Origin: Climacteris rufus
Lineage: Eukaryota > Chordata > Aves > Passeriformes > Climacteridae
Length of the DNA: 64,000 nucleotides
NCBI GenBank assembly: GCA_013398175.1
Contig: VZRZ01002253.1
Coordinates: 62,001 to 126,000, forward strand
Direction: 5' to 3'
Shown: piece by piece, positions 43,637 to 58,779 of the stretch
How positions within the stretch are numbered: position 1 is the stretch's first letter
Layout of the letters: each line of letters opens with the position of its first letter
Position numbers and translations under genes: made by a program
Notes under the pieces: model-generated
Databases searched by the model: none
What the model was told of the DNA's origin: nothing
What the model saw: only the letters and a program-made list of their open reading frames with translations

Positions 43637-46600
43637 TCATGGATTAGTTAAATTACATGTTATTTAATACTTGCAAGTCAACTAAATTTTTGGGGGGGTT
43701 TTCGGTTTGTTTTGTTTTTTTACAAGGAGGGGAGAGGGAGGCTGACAGTTTTTTTGTCCACTCTGGTCAATGATTTTCTACCTGCTTTAAAAATCTACAA
43801 GGCTATTGCAGTAGTCCCATATAAGCTTGTCATTTTAAGTGATACCTTAATTATTTCTTCAGTTCGTGGATTTAGGAACCAGCTCTTGAACAAAAGAATG
43901 AGACCCTGTCATTATGAAGGATGTACAACTCAACAGCAATAAGGCATCTCTTCCCTTACTAGGGAGTCAAAATGAAGCTTTTCTCACTGTAAAAGGTATG
44001 TGACAAGTACAGCTGTCTTTGCATTCAGAACTGGGGATTATTAAAGACCTTGAGCTGAGTGCAACCCTTTGTATATCATCAGGCTGAGTCCTGGGCTTGT
44101 CATATTATTGAAACAAATGAGGTCATACTAAGTGACATGTTCTTGGGTACTGGGAAACTTTGGTCCCCAAGGACTTTTTTTTGCCTGTGCTAATTCTGTT
44201 TATCAATCAACTGGGCATTCACATTTAATGCTGGTACTAAAACATTCTTGCAGGTGAATCGTAATTTGTGAGCTCTTTGCATTCTCTTGTGAGTCAAGAA
44301 GTTAAACTAATTTGATATTGCACTCCCTGGATAATGAAAAAGGCTGATGAGAACAAGACAGAGTTTACAGTAGTGTGTCTCATTAAATAATTTTGCATTT
44401 CAGTAGTAGGATGGTTTATCTTTAGAGTGGTGTTTATGATAAAGGATGGATAAAACCTGTCCAACAATCATACTAAAAATGCAAATGTTCATTATTTTTT
44501 ATTACAATAAAATTCAAATTTCTAAAAATCATGACTCAAAGGTGCTAGAAGATGTACAGAAAGCCTCAGATCCATTAATGAGATGTAATATTGCCAGTGG
44601 CTGGAATTTCTACTGCATCACCTCATAATTTAGACTCTAAGTCCTACACTGATGTGAGTATCTCTGTTTTAATTTAAAAGATAAGAATGCAATTCTAATC
44701 TGGTGGTTGTTGTGTGGAAAAGCTAGAGAACCTGAACCAGAATAGGTGAGAAAAATGAGAAGGCAGCAAATAGAAAATTTGCCCTTCAGGGTCAGGGGGA
44801 AGTCGAGTACTTTTAACACTTCTCAGGAAAACTGGGCTTATTCTGTCCACTCTAACCACATCAAGTGTGGTCTCCCCATAAACACCCAAAGATAAACATC
44901 ATGGAGTAGGTTGCTGCTACTGAAGCAACTTGGAAAGCTGTCTGCTAAGGAGGCTCTTTGCTTGGAGGTATAATGGAGTGGGGACAGACCTCCCCTGGCT
45001 ACATGAACTATCCTTGTTACACCTGCAGCCTTACCACCATTTTCCCTTCCCTCAGGACATGACAGAAGCAAATCAATTTATTTGAATTAACCCCTACTAC
45101 TTGGTTGCTGCTGAACTGGCTGAAGAGCAAAGAGTGTGGAAAGAAGCTGCACATTGGATTCTTTTTTCTGATGGCATGCAGGAAGCCCCACTGGGTGTGA
45201 GGTGAGCATCCCTGGGTTATAATTTTATCATAAACTTGAAGATTGATAGTTAATAATATATGAACATGAGATTACTTTTTACATCACCTGTAATTAAAAT
45301 GATGTGAGGATCAAGGTTTATGAGAAAAGAAACTGCTTAAAACAAAGCCCAAAGCATTCCTTCATTTGGGAGTTTGATTTCCAGGTACAGAAATGCGCTT
45401 ATCTGTGCTAGAAGCCTTCTTCATTGTATTCACATAATAGTCTATTTACTGCAATATACAGTAATGCAATGTAAGAGTCACATGATAGAACTGCTATCTT
45501 TAGCTATAAACTCATAAATAAGCTTCTCTTTGCAACCAAATATTCTGTCCTTTTCACTCTTGCGGCTTGCTACTCTAAAGCAAATTTTTGTATGCTTATT
45601 AACATAATTGGAACATAATGTCACTGCTCTTGACAAGAGAGATGTATGACATTCTTCTTCATAGTTTTTTAATAAAACCCCAATATTCTTGAAGTACTTT
45701 TATAAAAATGAAGATTATCATGACACTAATTCATGCTGATCTTCAGTATTTACTATTTAGATGGGGAAACCAAGGACTGGGAGTTATCTAGTTCTGGATA
45801 TGCTCATTAAAAGAATGTATAAATCAAGCAGTTTAACTCATATGCACAGGTAAAAACCCCTACTCACCAACATCTAAAATGATAATTTAGAGCTTCTTGA
45901 AACAAGTGTTCTTTTAGCTTAAGGGTGAAGACTAAGAGAGAAAAATGAGCTGATTTCTTGTCAGAATATGTGTAGAAACACTAATGATGCCAAAGAGATG
46001 TGTTAAATGTTCTTAATAAATACAAAAACCAGGTCATGTACGCAGGTGCCTAAATCCAGGCTAATGAATATTTGGCCATGTGTATCCTCTGTGCAGTGCT
46101 GCAGTGTTCATGAATCAAAGAATGGCTGCATCCTTGGAAAGTGCTGAATCCTAGAAATGTTAATGAGGCAGTATGCAGAAGTCATAACTGTTACCACTGT
46201 CAAGTGGCCATAAAAATTGTTATCTGTTAAGATATTGAAGGCAGAGCTACTATCCTCTAAATTCTCATGGAACTCATCTGATTTACTTCTCGTTGTGTCA
46301 AGATTTTTTGCTTGTCATGGCAACCTGAGGACAGAGAGGAGTGGGATGCCATCAGGCAGCAGTCATAATGCAAGCATAAGTTAAATGCCTCTAAAGTTAA
46401 TGATCCAAACTCTTCACTGCAGCCGCGAGGCACACAGCGTAACTTGGGGGAGGTGCACAGATGCTGTAAATTACTTTGGATGCCAGTACCATGACCCTGG
46501 GCCAGCTGTGTATCAGACCAGACCAGTGGCATAAGTTACAATAATATAACTGCTGCTGAGAGTGATCCTGAGTGGCTGTTGTAGCAGACATGTAATGCCA

Positions 46601-49600
46601 GTGTCATGCTGAAGCATAGACCCCCCTTTTTCCCTTTCCTTCCTTACTCTGGCTGTAGGGTTGAAGGCAACGTGGGAGCTGCACAATTTTTCTGCCCCAC
46701 TAGGAAATTATCCCACCCTGAATAATCTTTCTATTGCTGCTGGCCCTTATAGTTCAGTAAAATGCTGTAAGTGATTTTGAACTCATGAGATAAGCCAAGG
46801 CAATATACTTTCCCTTGCTTTGAATATCTTTCTGTTTTATATTCTATTTTACCATAATAGCATGGACACTAATTTTGCCTTAATTGTAAAGCTTGGATCC
46901 AAGAAAATGCTTTTAACAGTATCAAATGACTATTCACCTGGGTAAAAATGGTAACTGAAAAGCAATGTTATTGATAAAATTATCTGTCAGTGCAACAGCA
47001 TCCTCTCTACAGCTTTCACTGTCTGATGTTATTAGTGCATGTGAAAGCTGCTTGCTTGCTCTACTGCCTGCTTTTTAGTGATAAGTATTATCTATTATAT
47101 TGCAGGGACTTTTGGTCAAAGCCTTGTATATTTTGCAGTTTTCTGAATATATTTCAAGATCTTCAGGTTTTATCATCTGCAGATAATTGTTACAGACAAA
47201 CTAACAAATTATTCTAGTGGAAGAACAGGAAGAAACATCTGCATTCAGGAACACCAACACACAGAAGTTTAGAGGTAGCAATTGAATCATGTGAAACTAG
47301 GACAGACCTAGCAAGGAACAGTCGCTGTTCATTTGTGCAATAAAACTCACCTACTGTAATCCATATCTGTAAAACTCATGGAGTTTTGGTAAGCTGCCAC
47401 TCCCTGGGGATAATAGTAAGCTTATATGTCTAGATTTCTTACTTCTCCTTTCCTTATCCTGGTAAACTAAGCTGCTGTAGTCCTTTTTTCATGCTGCCCT
47501 CCTCTCTTTTCTTTTTTTTCCCCCATGGAATATGCCAAGACCTCTCATAAAGCAGTCACTATATTAGGACACAGAAACTCACAAAGCCTGGGTAAATGTC
47601 AGTGCTGTGGAACAACTTTCACCCCTGAAAGGTCACAGACTGCAGTTCCAGCACATTGTGGTCCAGTCAGCAAGAAACCAGTCAAGCATATCAGTTCAGC
47701 ATAATACCACATTATTACATTTATCTGGCCAGCATTAAATGTGCTGCAGCCCATGCTTTGTTTTCCTTGACTTTGAATGAATGAAGCAGCTTTTGTAGGG
47801 CATCCTAAAGGTGTTCGTTCAAAGATTAGAAAAAGGCCATGGTGTCTGATGGGGGATTTAGGCTGATTTGAAATACATAACACCAAACCCATGATCCTCA
47901 AATCCTCATCCTGCTTCTCTCTAATCCTCACCATTTACATTTGCTAAATACCTAGAATAGAACACTACAGTTACCTGGTAGCACCACAGTTGTGGTGGGA
48001 ACAGGGAACTCCTGGGACAGGCTTGCATCTGTTGGAGTCTGCCTCTTTCTCCTCTGTCCTCAGAAAGTGTTTGCAGAGAGCTGAGTCTTATCTTTGACAA
48101 TTCCACCTACAAAAAGCTGTAACTTGAGAGAACTTGTTTTATTAGTTTGTTTTGAGGGTAGAGGGAAAAGGGTCTAAGAACTCTTCAGGTTGCAGATTCC
48201 AAAAGGAGAACTGTGCTGCCTGATAGTGCTGGGACACTCAGTGCAAACCTTTTCTTCAGGACTTCTTCCCTTTAGGCTGCTCTGTGCTTGGTATGCTGTT
48301 TCTTGTGGATTTAGCTGTCCTGCATTGGGATGCCTAAAGGCTAGGTACAACAAAGTTTAACATTTTGATTCCTAAATTCTTGTGGAACTCTTTGCTGTGC
48401 ATACAGGAATATTTTGCAAGTCATTGTTTTCTTATCTGTTTACCAAATTTGTCAATTTGTCAATCAAATTTGAGGAAGTATGCCAGGGCCAGATGTTTAG
48501 TTTGCTTGAATTTACATATATACATACATATATATTTTTTTAACCACACAGCAGCACTAAGAAGACAGCAGGTGTGTATGTTACTAGACCCTCCTTGGAC
48601 CATATTAGTTATGCAACAAAATACAATAGAGATTAAATATTGATTCCATAATATTTTTTATGAAGTTTTCACAACCACCATGACTGATTATTTAGAAGAC
48701 TAGTGACAAATCACTCATCTGATGATTGCTCACCGCTAACGACTTCTTTTCCTTGGATGATTATTCTGTCAGAGATTATTGTACAACCTATAAAAGTTTC
48801 TAAAACTGTGTTTTGTGTGGGTGAGCCAATATTTCATTGAAGGGCTCTGCGTGTTCCAACTTTGCTGTTTCCTAGGGCAGACTGCTGATCTCTGCCTTCA
48901 TTTTTCTGAACATTATCAGAACATCTAATTTCTATTCTGCTTTAGGGTCATGCTAAGTTACCAATTTAAAACAGTTTCTGTGATGTTGACAGTTTTAATT
49001 TGTTCCACTTGGTATGTTAGTAGGCCTATTGTTTGTTCAAAGTAGATTTTTGTGTTTCTGAAAGAGACAGTTTCTGTATTTTCTCAATGCAATGCAATTT
49101 GTACCCATATTGTAGCTCCAGACATCTCCTTAAGGGCAAGTCTAATTGAAGTTGCTTGATTTCTGCTACCAATCAGAGTTTTTTCAAAGTGGGTTTCTTT
49201 TCATCTGTAATGCTTTAAGCTTCTCCTGTATTAGCAAGCTCACTCAGGTGTAACATTTTCTCTGAATCTCTTGGCTTGACCACGGCCCTCTGGTGTGCTT
49301 TAGTCAGTCTCCCAGCTAACATGTAAAAAGCACCTGATGAGCTCTGAGACTGATTAATACTTATGAGAATTTACTTGTCCTTTCTTAAAATGATTGCATC
49401 TAAATTAAGCCATAAATCTAGCTTTGACTCACCTTTCAGCAAGTTCTGCCTTAACTGGACTCCCAGCAGAGCAGCTCAGGATTCAGGGTGGATGCAAGGA
49501 CTCTAATTTGGACCTCTGCCAATCAGTAGTTATTTAAGGGTCATTTATAGAGATAATATTTCAACAGTTACTAAGCAAGTCACTTTACTGGACCTATGTA

Positions 49601-52600
49601 CCTTTTTCATGGTAGAAGAAGAATTTGTTGACAGTTTCAACAGTGCAGTGGGTAATGCAGGGGGAAATGTAAGATTGTATGCTCTTGTTTAGTTTACAAA
49701 AGAGAGGATGAAGGTGGAAATTGTCATGGTATGTATTCCTTGAGACTTTAACTTACATCTCTGACTTTAGGAAAATGGCAATTGCTTGACATTTGTGTAT
49801 CTGTTCTATATCAAAACATAAGCAAAACTTTGATCAGTCTAATTATCATTAATATTCTCATGTTCTGTGACTTTTTGGACCTTACTGGATATTTCAAATA
49901 TCTTTGGTTTGTGATGAATTTAGCCTTATGTTGTAGGTATATATCAAATTGACTTTTTTTTCCCAAGTAGGTAACTAATCATGCAAAGCATTTTTTTTTT
50001 CCTCAGCAGTCAATAAGCTGTTTTTTCCATTTGGTTTTCCAGCTACACACAAGATTTATGCTCCCTCCATTTCCTCTTCCAACATTTTGATTTTTTGCAT
50101 TTTAGAAACAAATAGTTGAATTTGGATGTGTCTTTACTGAACAGCTGTCAGGAAGAGAGATGATGACAGCAGAGAGGTGAGAGAGACCGATGGGAGGACC
50201 AGTGTGTTCAGCTCCCCTATAGCATGAGCAGTCTTTGCATTTGGGGAACCTCTGCCTCTGGCTTTCCTTTCCTTCCTCTTGGTGCCATTCTTGCCATTGG
50301 GAAAGGCACTTTGTGAAGAATGCAGGCAGGGGAATTGTGTCGTACAGAGGAAGGGAGAGGATGGAACCTGCAACAGGAAATGGTCAGGCAGGAGAACTGT
50401 TGCTTGCAATCTCAGCATGGTGGTATGTTCTAGCTGCAAAATCCTACAAGGACAAAACAATATTTGCTTCTTGTTATAGACTGTCAGTCCAATAGGTGGA
50501 GGATTTATGGGTCCTCTCTATCATGCAGTCTCCATATGCTGAAACATTTTTCCGGCTACTGAGTGTGTAAGGTAGTAGTAAATTGTAAGTTTCCTGCAGA
50601 TCGTACAAGGTCTGTCTTATCATCTTTGATTTGGAGATAGGAAAATAGAAAAAATGAAGTGATTTACTTTTGGTAACAAACATGAACAAAGTAGTAATGG
50701 TAGAAGAATTAAAGCATGGCTACTGTCCAGTTTTATCCCTATTTGATTTATGCTTTCTTTTGTCACGGTATACAGAGACTTAAAAATGAATTCCTTTTGT
50801 GAAAAAATCTTAAGGTACTAATTCAGACCTTTACTATGTTAGTGTATATGTTGTGAAGACAAAGCCTTCACAAATATTTTAGAATGACTTAGCAGCAGCT
50901 AGGTCATTTATCATGAATTAGCTGATACTTAGCCATTGTGGAAACAGTAGACTCAGATCCAGAGTTAACACAGACTCACACAATTCCATCGAAACCACAC
51001 TCTCTGAGCAAGTTCAGCCTTGCAATATTCCCCTAAGCAGTAATAGATACTAGGTAGAGTATTTCAGAAATTACAGTATGGATGCGTTTATCCATTGATA
51101 TGATTATCAATTATTTAACCCACGCATAATATTTTTGGTTGTTAATAAAATATTATATGTACAAGAGTCCAATTTTATACCATAAAGAATGTTGTTTTTT
51201 GAAAGTATATTTTATCATGCAGTATTTTCATCCTGTATGTTATATTATAAAATTTTCCAATTAAATAAAATTATGTGTATGAAAATATAATTTTTATAGA
51301 AGATTTAAATGAAAAATAATAAAAAAGACAAAGACTGAGAAAAGCTATTTTTTTTGTTGCTTATAAATATAAAGTTATTTAAAGAAAGCTTTACCCCACA
51401 GGGTTGATTATCTTCGAATGTATTTTTACAGGAAAGAGAATTCCTCAATAGAAAATGAGCATTCAAGATAAGGTCCTGAGGATGCATTTGGTTTCTGTTA
51501 ATCTTTGCTGATAAAATTCTATCTATCACGTTTTTACCAAAAATAATGATGTCTTGTTTCGATTTCTAAGTTGTTCACTAAATTATTGTGTGTTAGAAAT
51601 GCATGGAACTGTTACAGTTTACTAAATCATGCTATGAAAGGTTAGAATTGTTCTGAATAAACCTCATGAGACTTGTGGTAGTCCATGAAGCCCTCATTAA
51701 GCATTTTCTATTTAATTGGTCATCCATTAACTGATAAAATAGATGCACCAACAGACTTCGAGATGTCTTAGAACCTCCCAAATAGAGTAAGATGAGAGGG
51801 AAAACTGTCATATACTTATTGCCTTGACAGAAAAGTTTTCAGAAGTTTCAGCTTTCTCATTTACATTAACATCTAGCTAAGAAGAATACTTTCATAATAA
51901 GTATTTTATACTTTCGACACATGGTAACAGTACTACTACTGTCAATACCATGAACAGTGAGAATAATGAGTATCATTCATAAAATGATACTGGAAAGGAC
52001 AGATATTTTTTTTCCATTCAACAGAACTAAGTAAATTGTTTCTAGAAAGGGTCTTTGCCATTAATATATAGCTTACATATAATACAGCTGTTTTAAGCCA
52101 CTGAAACTATTTATGATACATATATTCAGTACTGTGTGATAATCAGCATGGCTTTATTGGGTCAGCACTCCAAATTGCAATGTATATTAGTTTGTTTGCT
52201 TTCAATAGAGATTGGAATGGAGATTTTTATAGTCAGAGATAGTAATGATAATATAATTTATTAGCGTTTACATCAGATGTTGACATTTTAAATCCATAGT
52301 CCAAATTTATTAATTAAGCTCAACAGCAGAGCATTATATTCAGCTTACTGTTGACTCTTAGAATTTATTGAAAAATGATCTTGCTTCACCTTATGTATCA
52401 GAATCAGTTTGCAGAGAGCTTTTCTGCTGCAAAGATACCTCTATTGAATTTATACCACAGATTAAAAGAGAAGGAAATGTTTAAAATGTCATTAAAATTG
52501 AGCAGTAAATCTTTCACTTTAAAAAAGAGAGGAGGAGGATAGCTAATGCCTCATTTCTCATCAACGGCAGGCAACTAATTAGTCTCACTCCAATTAATAC

Positions 52601-55599
52601 TTGAGTTATATAAAAGATGATTGATTCTGTCTAGATTTTTCATCCCTTGAACATATGGCAACAAGGAACATGGAAAGTTTTCATCTGTCATGTTTGTGCT
52701 CGTACCTAAAATTGTGAATACATGGGCTATGCACAGGCAATGGTCTAGTGTTTTGGCTGCAGAGACAAGTGCATGCTATTTGATCACTTTTCTTTCCACT
52801 GTTTACAGCTGATAAAGAACAGATCTTGGCCATGCAGAAAGCATGTTGACCACCTGTATGGTCTACAGATGGCTTTTGAAAGTGTATCCAGACTGGCGAT
52901 TCAAGACCAGAGCAGAGAATATAATGATAATGGTGACATGAAAAATTTAGGCTCACAATAAGATGCAGAGTCTGGACACAAAATGGCCTTCCAAAAAATC
53001 CAGCTGGTTTTCTCAGTTTCCTACAGCTAATCCCATAATGCTGCCCACTCACTGCATCCCTCCCTCCCACCTTGCCCAGATCCTGCTTTTAAGCGTGCTC
53101 TTTGAATTTCCACTTCCATGCACAAGCAGACCTGGACACAAGTTCAGCCAGGGAAGGCTTTGGTAATCCAACCTTTCTCAAATAGGAACAGCTTCCATGT
53201 GCTCTGCAGAAGTTGCTTGCCCATTACAAGCTTGTCTGGAGTTATATGAAAGCAGACCCAGGGAAAACAGGTGGAACAAAAGCACTTTCTGAAGATGACA
53301 TACCGTATGATGGAGAAGAAGGGTAATGGCCAAGTTTAGCAGCCCAGAAACATGGACTTTTGCACAATCTCTTGGACTGCTCATTCCTAAAGCACAGCCT
53401 GCCACTGGTAGGAGGAGTGCCAGGGAAAGTTATGCAGTAAAATTGTTACTCACGCTGGTCTAACAGACCAGTTACTAGTCTCTCCATTTTGGGGAAAAAT
53501 TGACTCTCCTTGTCATTCTCTCAGTTCCTTGTTGGAGAGGTGGTGATTTAGTAAAGGAGTTTTCTAACCTCAGTGTTAATTTATCTTAGGAAAATTTAAA
53601 TATGTGTAGCTTGAACAGGTCGATATTTTAAGCTCTTTCATGTGCATTATGGGTTAGTATTTCTCCAGCCTTCAGAGAAGTTTTTACCAGGAATAGAGGG
53701 CAGATCTCTGACAAGAAGGATGCACAACCAAGTTCCCTAAGTAAATGAATGCTGATCATAGCATACTGTCCTCTTTCATTTTCAGTTGCTTTTTTGAGCT
53801 TTCTGCCTTGGTCTCTCTCTGCATCCTTTATGTGTTTATTTTTTTTTCTCTTCTTTTCTTTTTTCTTTCAAACAAAAAGGGATAGATGAGGGTATTTTCC
53901 AAGGAACTGGGTAGATCAAGTGCAAATTCTCATATGCAGAAGAGCCAGGAGATGCAGAGGTGCAGACAAATGCAAATTTCTCAGTGTCACAGAACACCGG
54001 TTCACTTCAGACTGCTACAAGCACGGGGTCACCCACCTCAGTGGTTTTCTGCATTTCTGCAGTTCAGAAATATTTCCTGGCACAGGTCACAGGAGCACAT
54101 ACTGCAGCTCTTTGCTAGCTCCCTCTGTACTGGCCTGTTGCAAAGGGAAAGTATTGCTGAAATGTGGATTTAGCACATCTAGACTTCTTTATTCTTCTGC
54201 ATATTTTTCTCTTCCATATGTATGTGCCATGAAGTGGTGGTATAAAGGTAGACTCCTACATAAATACAGTTGCTCCTTCAGCTAGCAGAACTGCTGTTAG
54301 GCACTGTTACTGACTAGTCACCCCCTGTTCAGTGCTGTTTTTCCAAAATCTAACCTGCCTCAAAGTCTCCTTTCTAGCATAATGATACTTAAGAATGCAC
54401 AGAAAATGAGGCAAAAGTAATCACTTATTCTGAAAAAATAATACACTGCATAATTTGAGCAGTATATAATTGATCAGTGTTACTTCTGTAAGCATTTTGT
54501 GGCCTTAGCTTGTAAATTAAATCAATTCCTTATAAAGAAATCCAATATAATTCATTTAGTTGTTCATTTTTTTCTTTAACAAAGCATATTTTCTGCACTG
54601 CTGAACTACATCCATCTTAATGGATCATCTCTTTCAGGTTTATATGTTTACTTGACTGGGTAGCTTGCCTGGTTCAGAAAGGGATTTTTTTTGAATTATG
54701 AAAACATGAAAGATTCATATCCACAAACTGCTTTCTGTGACGTTTATAACACGATATAAATGTTAACAGATGAGTTATTAATTTTCAAACATAATCATCA
54801 GTAACCATTCAGGTTTTTGCACCTTCAGTATTTTATGCCCTAGCAATAAATCTGATATTGTTCTGGTCATTCACCTGAATCTGGGAAGAGAGTATTTCAC
54901 TGAACTGGATACGAAACCACTGTCCTTTCTGTTTTTCCAGTATTTCCAAAGTACTTCTACTTTTGCAAACTGCACCTTGAATGGCACCAACTGTGAACAG
55001 TTTGTTGCTCTGTGATGAGGCACTTTGCTTTCTTGGACTGAAAGGGAGCTTTAGGAGCCAGATCCTCAGCTGGTGTGAATTTATGAATATATGAATAGTG
55101 GAGAAGTAAATACAATGCCATTTAGGCTGCCTGCTGATGTTCCCTTTCATTTCCTTATAGTGATGTGTGTCATCCCATTCACATAAACCTAGCATGGCTG
55201 ATGCTATTCAAGATGTTATTTGTGAAGCAGAAGGGTAAGGAACCTCTGTAAGCATAAAGGAGCAGTGGTCCTCCATCCAATTCATTCTCTCTTCCACTAA
55301 AAAGCTGTTCACAGACTATTGACTCAAAAAAATCACCATAGTATTTTCCTCCAAAATAGCAAGCAATAAGCTGCTACTCAAGGACACATCAGTAAATTGA
55401 AGACAATGGAGTTATGTTTGTTTACTGGTCTTTTAAGGGTATATTTTTAACACTTGACCAAGATTTGATTTTTCTTACATTGAAGATAACATTTCTTACA
55501 TGCAAAAGAACTTCCCAGTGTCCACCAAATAAGTTCAGGCTTCATCATGTACCATACTTAGCACTGCACTGGCCCTTGGACAGAGAAGTCCAAGTTATG
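43637..55599. other. Intergenic DNA, 12 kb, no gene recognised
   Basis: Open frames are short, overlap on opposite strands and show no family signature (for example 50,134-50,460 minus and 50,235-50,495 plus occupy the same DNA). A TA/TACA-rich tract lies at 48,515-48,541. Otherwise the DNA is AT-rich single-copy-looking sequence, where conserved non-coding elements would need alignment to detect. Confidence 0.6.
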
Positions 55600-55750
55600 C
55601 CAAATAGGTTTGCTGATCGTAGTGAATTGGGAGGAGCTGTTGACTCCCTCAAAGACAGAGAAGTCCTGGGCAACCAGCTCTAGGTGACCCTCCTTGCACA
55701 CTAGGTGACCTTCTAAAGTCTCTTCCAATCTCAAATATTCTGTGTTTTTA
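55600..55750 (+). mobile_element. CR1 LINE fragment with internal deletion, sense orientation
   Basis: About 55,606-55,650 translates as NRFADRSELGGAVDSL, a decayed form of the CR1 reverse-transcriptase palm motif (F/Y-A-D-D-T-K-L-G-G). Within 40 bases it changes to the CR1 3' end: CTCTAGGTGACCCTCCTTG, TAGGTGACCTTC, CTTCCAATCTCAAATATTCT. The roughly 1 kb that normally separates these parts is missing. A short TAGGTGACC unit occurs twice at the join. Confidence 0.75.
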
Positions 55751-56044
55751 AATAACACATTCAATAATGAGGAATTAACAAATATGTCACACTATTTTAC
55801 TGAATAGAACACCACCACCTAAGTACTGTCCTGTTGCTAGGGACATAAAAATGTTGAATAGACTGAAGTGCCAGCAATTGTGCCATGTATTTATATCACA
55901 GGTGTAGAACCAAGTGTCTACAATCAATTATATTTTCCTGTCTGAGGGACAAATTAAAAGAATAGCCTATATTATAAAAACCCCTTGGGTTATGTCTAGT
56001 GATTGTACATAAATGTGGTAAAAATAAACCCAGCTTTTTCACAT

Positions 56045-56223
56045 CTTTTTCTGTTCAGAGTTTGAATCTTTTAGCTAATGACACATTCAAAAGGTATTAG
56101 AAGTTTAATGGAGTTTACTATCAGTTGCAATCANCTTTTTCTGTTCAGAGTTTGAATCTTGTAGCTAATGACACATTCAAAAGGTATTAGAAGTTTAATG
56201 GAGTTTACTATCAGTTGCAATCA
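56045..56223. repeat. Two 89-bp direct copies flanking a single N (probable assembly artefact)
   Basis: Positions 56,045-56,133 and 56,135-56,223 are the same 89 bases, from CTTTTTCTGTTCAG to GTTGCAATCA, with one mismatch (TTTTAGC against TTGTAGC). They are separated only by N at 56,134. This is the same pattern as at 5,002-5,172 and points to unmerged contig overlap. Confidence 0.9.
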
Positions 56224-58779
56224 GACTTTTTTATTCCTAAAGGATAATTACAATTATTTGAATTTTTCTCTTCACTGAACATGTCTAAAATGAAGTTGAA
56301 GAAAACATATGAACATTTTTTCAAGGCACCATTCAGCTATAGTATTTGTTTAATGAAAACAGAACCCTTACTTTAAAAAAAGCCCTGAATTCCTCTGTTC
56401 TTTATTGAATTATGCATTTTTGGATTGTGCAATATCTGTATTGGTATGGTTGGGGGAATATATGTTTAATTTTTTAAGCTGATTGGTAGACACTCCGCAT
56501 CTCTGTCAATTGCTCAGAGGAGAATACCCCCTGGAGCTAACTAAAAGCGGCAAAACAAACCTGCAAGCAGACTATTTTCATCTCAATTGTTATAAACGGG
56601 CTTGGACTCTGGTAAAAAGCCACAGTAAAATCTACCACAGAAATCTACTACATAAATCTACCACAGAAAAAGCAGGTGTTACTAAACCAGAACTTATAAC
56701 AATATCAAATGTAAATTTGTAGATTTATAGAGGTATAGAAAATATAGTCATAAGTTAACGAAAAATCCCATATCAATGTCTGCCTTCTATGAATCTCTTG
56801 AAAGAAGAAAATCTTTGCAGTATGCCATATTATAAAATGACACTGTAATACATTCATACTGTAATATAGAGGAATCAAATGCATGAAAAGGACACTACAT
56901 GCAAATAGGGCACAGAACAGACCACCTGCTACAGAACTGACAATCTGGTGTCAGCAGAGAGACAGGAAAAGCTGAGTGTGCAGAAGACAATGAGAGGATC
57001 CCAGCTAGCCCTGCACATCAATAGGTGTCACATAGTCTAGGTTCTTGTAGCCATTGTGGCTTTAAAGACTGTTTGAAGGAAGATAATACAGGTATGAGGA
57101 TGACTTCTGAGCCATTTTCTATACTGATTCTAATCAGTCATGGCAAGCTAAACTCTCAGTCCTGTGTTTTCATCTCTCCTAGGACTGTGAGCTGATATCA
57201 CAGCTAAACCCTGTTCATGCTCCTCAGTATTTCATGCCATTGTACCAAAATCATGTGACTGCCAGGCATCCCCACAGAGCACTGATTTTCCTGGGACTTT
57301 AATTTCAGAAATGTATTTGTTCCTGTGTACCTGTGTATCTGTATACACTAATGTATACTGCACATTCTTGTCCCTGCAGCTTATCCTTCACAGAACAAAG
57401 CAGATTTGTTTAAAAGCTGCAAGCCCCAAATTTCAGATACATACAAATCTGATGTGATTGAGTCTCTCTCTGGAGGACTGTCATGATTGCTGTGGTTCTA
57501 GTGAGTTCCATATCCTCACCTTTCTTTGGTCTCACTGTCATGCTTTGCAGGCTCAAATCTGGTCTTCTCAGGATGCTAGTTCCAGCTGCCTACTGCCTGG
57601 TGCCATTGCTCACCTTGGCTTCGGTGGGTATCCATCATCAAACAAACCTTTTCATGGTCAATTTGTAGTACAACAACAACACAGAAGGACTGCCAAAAGG
57701 TTTATGGGACAACTACTCTTTGATTTTGATGGTAAAAATTATGTGTAGATCTGTAGAAAATAAATAAACTACCTCTATATATTGCTTGTTATACCCAACT
57801 CCTAAATATAATCTCTGGCATATGGTCTAAGCCTTCTGGAATGTCTTTTCCTAAATGTGCCCTCTTTATAAACTGTTATAAACTCACAGAGTGCCTCCCC
57901 TTTCTTTTTTAACCTGTTTGTCCCCTTGTGTTTTTTCATTCCTAGCTGAATGAAAAATAGAAACAAATTCTCTCTGCCACAAGAGCATGCTCTTACAGTC
58001 CCTTTCCCAGTTCTGTGGTTTCAAAGTTTATGCTCATGTTTTGTTTCTATGGGATGTCTAAATTGTGAGATTAAGTAGAGATAAAACAAATTGCTTGGAA
58101 GCGGTTTGGCAGCACAACACATCATGAAACAAAGGCTAATTCACTCAAATGAGAAATAGAGTATGTTAGTACACAGATGTAATATGTGCTGTGGATTATA
58201 TGTGAGCTTAATTTTACCACAGCTCGTCTGCTTTTAATCTTTTAATAAAGTTTAGATAAGAACAGTAGAATTGGCTTTACTTGTCTTGTATATCCCATTT
58301 TTACATAGAAGAATATTCCATATTGAAAAATGTGCAAGTGCTCACAGTATTCTCAGCCTAAACAGATAAGATGATATGATGTACAAATATTGTGCATGCT
58401 GTTTGCCACTTGAAAGGGGTGTCTGTTGAAACAAATTATTTACTTACATTAACTCATCCTATGACATCAAATTAAAGTCACTTGGTAAACCATGTCATTA
58501 TACCTCATAGCTGCAATACAGAACTGCATAGTATTTTCACAATGCTTTTAAATGTATGATGGTATTTCATGGTTTATTTTGCCTGCCCTAAGCAACATCT
58601 GAGATTTAGTGTTATTTTTGTGGTAGAATGTATTGTTTTTGGATAAACATGTGCCTGTCTTTTTAGCTTTCTTAAGAATGTTGGACAGGTCTCATTATAA
58701 AGTATTTATTCTCTACCACTTTTAGTTTATAGTCATTATTTCAGTTATATATTACACTCTTCATGCACTTAACCGCTTT

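Noticed and set aside
50134..50495. Overlapping frames of 108 (minus) and 86 (plus) codons
   Set aside because: They lie on opposite strands of the same DNA, with no family resemblance and no splice or promoter support.
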